Assembly (NCBI RefSeq): GCF_019352895.1
Contig: NZ_JAAAFX010000004.1
Coordinates: forward strand, 434,001-498,000
DNA length: 64,000 nt
Reading direction: 5' to 3'
Source of the DNA: Variovorax boronicumulans
GTDB lineage: Bacteria; Pseudomonadota; Gammaproteobacteria; Burkholderiales; Burkholderiaceae_C
Position numbers and translations under genes: made by a program. Under the pieces are notes generated by a model. It was not told the origin of the DNA. It did no database searches and saw only the letters and a list, made by a program, of their open reading frames with translations. Below, piece after piece: positions 29,901 to 36,148 of this stretch (its first letter is position 1; the number at the start of each line of letters is the position of its first letter).

Positions 29901-32900
29901 GAGCCCGCGCCGATCGCGCCCAGCACGATGTTCTCGATCACGTTCGAGTTCGAGCCCTTCGGGCCGACGGTGGTGCCGTTGGTGCTGTCCCGCGTTCCGC
30001 CCTGCTGGCTGCCCGTACCGCTGACGGTGCCGGCATGCGTGAGGCCCGGCTCGTAGCCCACGGGCCGCGTCTCGGTCACGGTGTAGGTGCCCGGCGCGAG
30101 GTTGGGGAAGCTGTAGTCGCCGTTGGACGCGGTGGTGGTCGTGCGCGAGACCGGGTTGCCGTTGGTGTCGGTGCCGCTCAGCGTGACGGTCACGCCGGGC
30201 AGGCCGGGCTCGGTGCCGTTCCGCACGCCGTCGCCGTCGCGGTCGTAGTAGACGCGGCCGCCGATGCCGCCCGGCACCAGCTCGCCGAAGTAGTAGGTGC
30301 CTTGCGACAGCGGCGGCGCCGTGTTCGAGACCGTCACGTTGGTGATCGAGTTGCCGCCGCCGGTGGGCGACACGACGCCGGGGTTGCCGTTCGCGTTGGC
30401 CTTGCCCGGCGCATAGTTCGCGGGCTGGGTCTCGGTGATGGTGTAGCCGGTGCCGTTCGACGGCGGCACGTTGCGGAACTCGTAGCCGCCCGGCGTGCCG
30501 GTGGCCACCGCCGGCAGGTCCACCGGGTTGCCCGCGGCGTCGGTGCCGGTCAGGCGCAAGACGACGTTGGGGATGCCCTTCTCGCCGGCTTGCGGCAGGC
30601 CGTCGTTGTTGTCGTCGATGAAGACCTGCACCGGGATGCGGGTCAGCACTTCGCCGAAGTCGTAGCCGGTCGCGGCCACGCCCGAGCCCAGCGCGATGGC
30701 CGTGATCTGGTCGCTGGTCGCGTTACTGCCGCCCGCACTGCCCACGGTGTCGGGGCCGTCGGCGAAGTTCGCGGGCTGCGTCTCGGCCAGCGCGTAGGTA
30801 CCCGGCAGCAGCTTCTGGAAGTTGTAGTCCCCGGTATTGGCGGCCGTGGTGGTGGGGAGCGCCGTGATCGCGTTGCCGAACATGTCGGTGCCGCTCAGCG
30901 TGACCGTCACGTTGCCGATGCCCGGGTCGCCCGCGCTCGAGGCGCCGCTGTAGTCGAAGTCGTGGTAGACCCGGCCTGCGATGGACGCGGCCAGCACCTC
31001 GCCGAAATTGTTGTTGACCGAGGCGCCGCCGACGCCCAGCACGATGCCTTGCACCAGGTTGGCGTTGGAGCCCTTCGGCCCGTTCGTGACACCTGCGCCG
31101 GTGGTCGGCACGTTGCCGGGCTTCGAATCCGTACCGACGACAGTGCCGGCACTGGTGATGCCCGGCAGGAAGGCCGCAGGTTGGCTCTCGGTCACGGTGT
31201 AGGTTCCAGCCGGCACGATGAAGGACCAGTTGCCCTGGCCGTCGGTCGTCGTCGTCATCGTGGGCACAGCCTTGCCCAGCGCATCGAACCCAGTGAGCGT
31301 GAGGGTGACGCCGTCAATGCCCGGTTCACCCGAGTCGAACCCGCCGTTGCCGTTCTGGTCGTGGTAGACGCGGCCGCTTACCGTGCTGTTCTTCACGGTC
31401 ACCGTGCCGGAACCGAAGTTGTTGCCCGCGTCCGGTTTGTCGCCACCGTTGGTGTCGCCGGAGCCCCGGGTCACGATGCTGGCGGTGTTCGTGAAGACCT
31501 TGTCGTGCGCGGGCAGGCTGCCCGGTGTGAAGCGCACCGGGATGCGCACCGTGGCCGCGCCGCCGTCGGGCATCGAATCGATGGTGCAGGCCACGCTGTT
31601 GCCGCCGACCGTCGCGACGCACTTCGGCCCGACTGGCGTGAAGGTGCCACTGGTCACGGTGAACACCGGCTCCGCGGCGATCTGCATGCCGTCGGGCAAG
31701 GTGTCCCTGAAGATCGTGTCCTCGGCCGCCTGCGGACCGTTGTTGTGCACCTTCACCAGCCAGTCGAAGACCTGGGTACCCGCGACTTGTGTGATCGGCG
31801 TCGTGTCGCCGCTCGCGACGGCCTGTTTGCTGACCACCTGAACGTCGGCCTTCAAGCGGAAGGTCGTCGTTTCCTCGTCCCTGTTGTTGCCCTGCGGATC
31901 GTATTGGTTGAGCGATGTGTTCAGGAAGGCGACTGCGACGTTGTTCTTGAAGACGCCCTTGCCTACGCCCCTGAGCACCACCTCGAACTCCAGGCTGTTC
32001 GGCTCGCCGGTCGCGGTCTTCTCGTCATTGCCGCCCAGTGCAGGCACGCTGAAGACGATTTTTCCGCCCGACTTGCCAACGGACACGCCGGAGAGGTCCG
32101 GCGCAATGCCCGCGGGCCCTTTGGCCGAGACAAAGGTCGGCGCGGCTTGGTCAGCAATCGTGCCCGAGCCCTCTTCCGGCAAGAAGTCGGTAAGCACCAC
32201 GTTCTCCGCCGTCGAAGAGCCGTTGTTCGACACGATGATCTTGTAGGTCACGTCGTCGCCCGAGTTCGCGGGGTCGACGTTGTCGGTCTTCTTCACGACC
32301 AGGTCATAGACAGGCTTGGTGATCGTCGTGGCTGCAGAGGCCGCGTTGTTGAGCTTCGCCGTCTCATGCTCCGGAGTGTCCGTCTCCACCCTCACCGAGT
32401 TGGTGATGGTCGTGTCGTTCGGCACCCCCAGTGTCGCCAGCGGCCGCACCTTCACGCGCACGTTCTGTTGGTTCCCGAGAGACATGCGGGGCCAACTGCA
32501 GACCAGTTGGTTGTTGGTCGTCGCACCGGTCGCAACCGTGGTGCTCGGCTTGGTCGTGCAGCTGCCACCGGCATCGGGCTCGGCCGAAATGAACATCAGG
32601 TTCGGCGGAAGCGTGTCCGTGATCTTGACGTTGTAGGCCGTGCTGTAGCTCTTCTGGGCAAGTTTGAGGTTGCTAGCGGTCAGCGTGTAGGTCAGCAGTT
32701 GGCCGGCCGGCACCGACGGAGGGTTCGCACTCTTCGCTACCGCCACGTCGACCAGCGCCGTGAAGTGGGCGGTCGCGGTGGCTGTGTTGTTGTCGAGCTT
32801 GTTGTCGGCAGGGGTCGCCGCGAGTGCCTTCGCCTTGTTTTCGATCGAGAACTTGTGATCGGTGCCCGAAGTGCCACTGCCGTAATGCGCCACATCCACG

Positions 32901-34951
32901 TGGAGCATCGGGCACTGGGGCAGCGGGCCGCTCGGATCGGTGCTGGCGCGGCAGACCGGCAGTGTCGTGATGCGACAGTCCTGGAGCGATGTCCGGCCAT
33001 CGTCGCCTGCCGCAGGGACGGCGCAACTGCCTTCGAAGGTGACGCCACCGGGCACCTTCGAGACGGCACTGATGGTCGAAGCCACCACATCGACGAAGTT
33101 GTCGGTAATGGCCACCTGCTGGGCCACCGATTGACCATCGTTGATGATCTCGATTTCCCAGCGCACCGCCTGGCCGGCTTCCTGCGGGTTGCTGTCGGTA
33201 CTGCCCTTGCCGATCACGCGTTTGAGAATGCGCACGTCGGCTTGCGTCACCGACGCGTCGACGCCGGTGCCGAGCCCGAGGCAGTCGTTGCCCGGGTTGC
33301 CGTCGGGATCGATGCCCGTGCGCAGCGCCACGTTGACGCAGGCCGTGTTGAGGATCGCGTTGCCTGGCGGCATCGTCGGGATCCGGGCCGGGACGTCCAC
33401 AGTGCCTGCCCCGGCGCCCGGCTCCAGGTCCTGTGCGAGCGTGCGCACACAGGACACGGTGGCCGGTCCCACGACGGGATAGGCGGTTGGCGTCTTGCCG
33501 TCGACCTGGCAGGTGAAGTTGCCGCCAGAGGGCAGCGCCGTGATGTTCACGCCGGCCGGCACCCGGTCGACCAACGTGACCGTGCTGCCAGCCACCAGGC
33601 GGGTGCCGCCGAGATTGGTCGCGCTCAGCACGTAGCTGAAGGGGGCGTCCAACGGTGCGTTCTTCTGGCCTGACGAAAGGCTCTTGCCGACGATGAAGTC
33701 GGTCGACGAGCGGGCCACGTCGGCCGCGACCGATCCGTCGGCCGTGCCGCCCAGCGGACCGGTCGATTTGACCGTCGCGGTGTTCGTGATTCCCGTGCCC
33801 GCCGCGATGGCGGTCACGGGAATCCGGATCGTGCCCAGGGACATGTTGGAGCCACCGGCGCCGCCGATGTCGGGGCGCGTGCAGCTCACGAGCTGGCCGG
33901 TCACCTTGCAGTCCCAGCCGCCCGACACCTGCACAGGCTCCCGGATCTGGAAGTTCACAGGAATGGTGTCGGTGACCGTCAGGCCGACCGGCGGACTGCC
34001 GCTGAAGCGGGGCGCCAGCGTGAATTCGAAATTCTGGCCGGTCAGGATCTGGTCGCCGTTGTGGCGCTTGTCCATCGACAGCACGCTGCCGGGCCCGACC
34101 GTGGTGTTGGCCGTCGCCGAGTTGTTGTCCGCGTTGCCGTCACCGACCTGGCCAGCGACCGGCGACACACTCGCCTGGTGGCGGATGTTGCCGGAAGCGG
34201 CGCTCACGGTGCCGGTCAAGGTGATGACCCGGGGCGTATTGAGCGCCAAGGCGCCGATGTCGCAGATCAACGAATTGATGGCGATCCTGCACCCCGTGGG
34301 CGCGGTGGAGACGCTGAACCCCTGTGGAATCGGATAGTTCAACACCGAGCCCGAACTGCTGTCCGGCCCGTGGTTGACAAGTGTGAAAACGACCGACTGG
34401 GTGCTGCCGCTGCCCGCCGCAGTGGGCGCCGTCAGGGTGAGGCTGATGTCCGCGCCCTCGTTCACCGTGATCGTCTTGGCCGATGGCAGGTTGCCGCCCT
34501 CGGGCGTGGCCGTCACGATGAGCGTGCCGCGGGTCACGGTCTGCAGTCGCACCTCGAACCCGAGCACCTCGTCGACGGCGAAGGTGATGCCCGAGCAAGT
34601 GACCATCCCCGGCCCCTGATTGCCTTGCGCCACAGTCGAGGTACAACGGCCTGATGGCACGTTGCCAGTTCCTTGGTAGAGCGTATCGGCCGGAATCGTG
34701 AAATTGAACGAGGTGCCGGGGGCACCGACGGCGCTCCCGTTGTCGTTTGCAACGCGGATCGTGGTGGTGACGACTGCGCCTGCCGGGACGATCGCCGGCA
34801 CGGGCTCCACGCTGGAAATCTGCGTCGCGGCCTGTGCCGCGCCGGCCAGCAGGAGCGAGGAGGCAACAAGAACGGCGAAGCGCCTGGCGGCGTGCGCGGC
34901 GGCGGCGAGGCCCGTGAAGGAACGGGCTCTCGAAATACTCAGGATGGTCAT
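26948..34951 (-). CDS. Giant secreted DUF11 / SdrD-B repeat surface protein with OmpA-like C-terminus
   Basis: 2667 residues. After a long signal peptide (RFAVLVASSLLLAGAAQAAT, to about residue 42) come DUF11 (CARDB-like) beta-sandwich repeats to about 1190, marked by DNN-type repeat ends such as DGNADNNSATANTTV. About ten SdrD-B/Cna-B-like domains follow at about 1190-2480, most with a Ca-type loop (YHDQNGNGGFDSGEPG, YYDRDGDGVRNGTEPG, YVDGNNDGVRQPGEPG). Another DUF11-like domain lies near 2330. Residues about 2570-2667 look like a degenerate OmpA domain. No LPXTG or autotransporter barrel is seen. It is probably an adhesin or fibre held at the cell surface, co-translated with the barrel protein. 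DNA of the N-terminal third has visibly lower GC than the SdrD-B part. Confidence 0.85.
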   Translation of the reverse strand: MTILSISRARSFTGLAAAAHAARRFAVLVASSLLLAGAAQAATQISSVEPVPAIVPAGAVVTTTIRVANDNGSAVGAPGTSFNFTIPADTLYQGTGNVPSGRCTSTVAQGNQGPGMVTCSGITFAVDEVLGFEVRLQTVTRGTLIVTATPEGGNLPSAKTITVNEGADISLTLTAPTAAGSGSTQSVVFTLVNHGPDSSSGSVLNYPIPQGFSVSTAPTGCRIAINSLICDIGALALNTPRVITLTGTVSAASGNIRHQASVSPVAGQVGDGNADNNSATANTTVGPGSVLSMDKRHNGDQILTGQNFEFTLAPRFSGSPPVGLTVTDTIPVNFQIREPVQVSGGWDCKVTGQLVSCTRPDIGGAGGSNMSLGTIRIPVTAIAAGTGITNTATVKSTGPLGGTADGSVAADVARSSTDFIVGKSLSSGQKNAPLDAPFSYVLSATNLGGTRLVAGSTVTLVDRVPAGVNITALPSGGNFTCQVDGKTPTAYPVVGPATVSCVRTLAQDLEPGAGAGTVDVPARIPTMPPGNAILNTACVNVALRTGIDPDGNPGNDCLGLGTGVDASVTQADVRILKRVIGKGSTDSNPQEAGQAVRWEIEIINDGQSVAQQVAITDNFVDVVASTISAVSKVPGGVTFEGSCAVPAAGDDGRTSLQDCRITTLPVCRASTDPSGPLPQCPMLHVDVAHYGSGTSGTDHKFSIENKAKALAATPADNKLDNNTATATAHFTALVDVAVAKSANPPSVPAGQLLTYTLTASNLKLAQKSYSTAYNVKITDTLPPNLMFISAEPDAGGSCTTKPSTTVATGATTNNQLVCSWPRMSLGNQQNVRVKVRPLATLGVPNDTTITNSVRVETDTPEHETAKLNNAASAATTITKPVYDLVVKKTDNVDPANSGDDVTYKIIVSNNGSSTAENVVLTDFLPEEGSGTIADQAAPTFVSAKGPAGIAPDLSGVSVGKSGGKIVFSVPALGGNDEKTATGEPNSLEFEVVLRGVGKGVFKNNVAVAFLNTSLNQYDPQGNNRDEETTTFRLKADVQVVSKQAVASGDTTPITQVAGTQVFDWLVKVHNNGPQAAEDTIFRDTLPDGMQIAAEPVFTVTSGTFTPVGPKCVATVGGNSVACTIDSMPDGGAATVRIPVRFTPGSLPAHDKVFTNTASIVTRGSGDTNGGDKPDAGNNFGSGTVTVKNSTVSGRVYHDQNGNGGFDSGEPGIDGVTLTLTGFDALGKAVPTMTTTTDGQGNWSFIVPAGTYTVTESQPAAFLPGITSAGTVVGTDSKPGNVPTTGAGVTNGPKGSNANLVQGIVLGVGGASVNNNFGEVLAASIAGRVYHDFDYSGASSAGDPGIGNVTVTLSGTDMFGNAITALPTTTAANTGDYNFQKLLPGTYALAETQPANFADGPDTVGSAGGSNATSDQITAIALGSGVAATGYDFGEVLTRIPVQVFIDDNNDGLPQAGEKGIPNVVLRLTGTDAAGNPVDLPAVATGTPGGYEFRNVPPSNGTGYTITETQPANYAPGKANANGNPGVVSPTGGGNSITNVTVSNTAPPLSQGTYYFGELVPGGIGGRVYYDRDGDGVRNGTEPGLPGVTVTLSGTDTNGNPVSRTTTTASNGDYSFPNLAPGTYTVTETRPVGYEPGLTHAGTVSGTGSQQGGTRDSTNGTTVGPKGSNSNVIENIVLGAIGAGSTGNNFSAVKPASLSGHVYADVAPANGVRDAGEPGIAGVTVTITGIDYLGNTVTQTLTTDVDGLYSTKTLLPGTYRIDETQPAGVADGKENVGTVGGVPRGTANPGGVNDRIGDIVLASEEVGIDYNFGELGGQIAGWVYVDGNNDGVRQPGEPGIPNVTLTLTGRSASGLVVNATVLTDATGRYVFTGLLPADAAGYTLRETQPVTYADGLDAVGTLEGVRSGTLGNDVISAIAYAGGNGDDYNFGERGASLAGTVYNDANGNGTRDPQDLPIAGVTITLTGTDAAGNPVTRTVVTDANGKYTLPNLPMPDGNGYTLTETQPQGYDEGIAKPGTLGGTAQGPNVIVVKFNTPAVDGTGYDFSERSNQPAALSGNVWLDANHNRTKDGGEGGGEGWTVELMRCADGGNGCADNALVPQYSVVTAADGSYRFGDLTPGEYRVRFRTPDGRIVGGTWPTDPAQNGAGGAYPTLPASDPRYTIKVRVTPGANIVHQDLPYDPGGVVYDSISATPVPGAVVTLVGPPGFDPAQHLLDGRDSYTTGVAGGYDFFLLPGAPAGEYRLAITPPGAYLPSSIFPAAAGTFGTQNCSAPANGPTPAQTNPCVMSPGGALVAGAGYYLSFQMPSGGGQRVVANNIPLDPANSTLIELRKTTSKLTVKKGELLPYRITARNTRGVPLSNLAVVDTLPPGFRYVQGSLSVRTLPGGVALPVVPQVNGRQLIVPGQNFAGNETKEYVMVAGVGVGVGEGEYVNQVIVNQGVGGRVLSNLATAAVRVIPDALFDCTDVIGTVYDDKNANGYQDDGEPGLANVRVATVNGVLVTTDAEGRYHIACAAIPKEGTGSNLVLKVDERTLPSGYRTTSENPAAERATRGKVLKVNFGATVHRVVRLALQSNAFEAGGTALRAEHAAQIAQTVTALAEKPSVLRLAYRATAGEPASLGKARAAALKADLLARWKQLGRERADKDDAPLFNLDIEVELVPASVKP
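27490..31390 (-). repeat. Tandem SdrD-B/Cna-B-like domain array within the giant gene
   Basis: About ten related segments of roughly 100 codons each, recognisable by a V-Y/W-x-D-x-N-x-N/D-G start, a GEPGIxxVxVTLTG middle and a TETQPxxYxxG end. The repeats are diverged at DNA level (no long identical runs noticed), so the array is old. One member (about residue 2185, GVVYDSISATPVPGAV) has lost the acidic loop. The final member (VIGTVYDDKNANGYQDDG) is separated from the rest by a DUF11-like domain. Confidence 0.8.
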
Positions 34952-35093
34952 TGCGTGCGGTCGGTCATGAGTGACGCCGCCCGGGTGCCGCGCATGGCGC
35001 GCGACGTCCGTCTTGGGCGGCAGTGCTCCGAAACACCTCCCTGCGCGGTCAAGCGCGTTGCGGGGGAGGCCTTCGACGGCCGCGATTGTTCTT

Positions 35094-35110
35094 TTACATC
35101 CCGGTTACAT
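35094..35110 (-). promoter_or_regulatory. ATGTAA direct repeat with 11-bp period
   Basis: On the minus strand ATGTAA-CCGGG-ATGTAA: two identical hexamers whose starts are 11 bp apart, the same-face spacing typical of OmpR/PhoB-type response-regulator boxes. It lies about 145-160 bp before the start codon of the giant gene and just downstream of the TTATTGACAC repeats. Binding is inferred. Confidence 0.5.
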
Positions 35111-35120
35111 TCAAACCGAG

Positions 35121-35150
35121 TTATTGACACTTATTGACACTTATTGACAT
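35121..35150. repeat. Three tandem 10-bp repeats TTATTGACAC, candidate response-regulator array
   Basis: Three consecutive copies at 35121-35130, 35131-35140 and 35141-35150; only the last base of copy three differs (T for C). One unit is about one helical turn, so all three face the same side of the DNA. They lie 170-200 bp upstream of the giant surface gene and beside an OmpR-type regulator gene. Confidence 0.85.
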
Positions 35151-35320
35151 CCGGGAATACTTTGGAATTCCTCAAATGCAAACTGCCCCTGCAATAGCGA
35201 ATCAATTCCACTGAAAACCGGAAATACCGCACACTTTTAAATGCCAGATGCGCAGCACGGCATGGCGGCCCGAAGGTTCCGGGCTCCGGTTCTTTGCCGA
35301 TGGGGCGGTGCTGCGTTCTT

Positions 35321-36061
35321 CTACTTGGCCAGCACGTAGCCGGTGCCGCGCACCGAATACAGGGGCAGGCGCATGCCCAGTTTGCGGGCCTTGCGGCGCA
35401 CGCGGCTGGCGATGGCGTCGACGCGGTGGCCATCGAAATCGAACACGTCGCCGCCCAGGGCCAGGATCAGGTCGTCCCGGCTCACCGTCTGACCGCGGCG
35501 GCGGAACAGGCAACCCATGAAGGCGCGTTCGCTGGTCGTGAGCTTCATTTCCTGGCCGCTCGGATCGCTCAGGATCCACTCGCCTTCGAGCAGGCGCCAA
35601 GGCGCGGCGCGGGCTTCGGACGCTGGCGGCACGTCGACCGCCGGCGCGGCCGCGGCGGCCGGCGCGGCTGCGACCGGGAGCCGGCGCCCCAGGGCGTTCA
35701 AGGTCTCGGCCAGCTCCTCCATGTGCACCGGCTTGACCAGGTAGGCGTCGGCGCCGGTGCGCAGGCCCAGCAGGCGCTCGTCGAGCTGACCGCGGGCCGT
35801 GACCAGCACCACGCCCACGCCGCCCGCGGCACGCAGGTGCGAGACGATCGACAGCCCGCTCTCACCGGGCAGCCCGATGTCGATCACCGCCACATCGCAG
35901 GGCGTCAGCGCAAAGGCCTTGTAGAACTCGGGCGCAGCGGGAAAGCCGGCGGTCTGAAAACCCAGCGCAGCCAGGCTAAAGAGCATTTCTTCGCGAAGAT
36001 CGTCGTCGTCTTCGACGACATGAACGCGCAGGTGCCGTGGTGTGGTGATAATTTTCATCAT
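35321..36061 (-). CDS. OmpR/PhoB-type response regulator
   Basis: 246 residues from the first of two adjacent ATGs (36061, 36058); neither has a clear ribosome site. The receiver domain has the acidic pocket VVEDDDD, phospho-acceptor Asp61 in VAVIDIGLPGESGL, Thr in VLVTARG and Lys in YLVKPVHM. An Ala/Pro-rich linker (AAAPAAAAAPAVDVPP) joins it to a winged-helix Trans_reg_C domain (LTTSERAFMGCLFRRRGQTV to YSVRGTGYVLAK). It diverges from a histidine kinase gene whose start is close by, so they are very likely a pair. The giant gene lies directly downstream, making it a plausible target. Confidence 0.93.
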   Translation of the reverse strand: MMKIITTPRHLRVHVVEDDDDLREEMLFSLAALGFQTAGFPAAPEFYKAFALTPCDVAVIDIGLPGESGLSIVSHLRAAGGVGVVLVTARGQLDERLLGLRTGADAYLVKPVHMEELAETLNALGRRLPVAAAPAAAAAPAVDVPPASEARAAPWRLLEGEWILSDPSGQEMKLTTSERAFMGCLFRRRGQTVSRDDLILALGGDVFDFDGHRVDAIASRVRRKARKLGMRLPLYSVRGTGYVLAK

Positions 36062-36148
36062 TGTTAATAAATTGTAATTACCGCCTTTCGGATGTGCTCG
36101 AAAGAAATCCGCTCCGATTCGCCCGCTGGTTTGAATTCCTTCTCCCCC

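Larger units (their letters stand above)
34952..35320 (-). promoter_or_regulatory. Regulatory gap upstream of the giant gene
   Basis: 369 bp without a gene between the giant gene start and the end of the response-regulator gene. It is more AT-rich than its surroundings around 35085-35240. It carries three tandem TTATTGACAC repeats (35121-35150) and TTACAT twice at 11-bp spacing (35094-35110). A promoter for the giant gene must lie here, but no good -10/-35 pair was identified on the minus strand, which fits an activator-dependent promoter. No clear terminator for the regulator gene was found. Confidence 0.55.

Noticed and set aside
22776..33673. Very long plus-strand open frames opposite the giant gene and the barrel gene
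   Set aside because: They are Arg/Ala/His/Gly-rich with no domain or signal. They arise because a high-GC coding strand leaves few stops in the antisense frame. The minus-strand products have signal peptides and recognisable domains.
35121..35150. CRISPR array or tandem sigma-70 promoters
   Set aside because: Units of 10 bp without spacers cannot be CRISPR. The TTGACA in each unit has no -10 at the right distance on the plus strand and would read into the end of the regulator gene.
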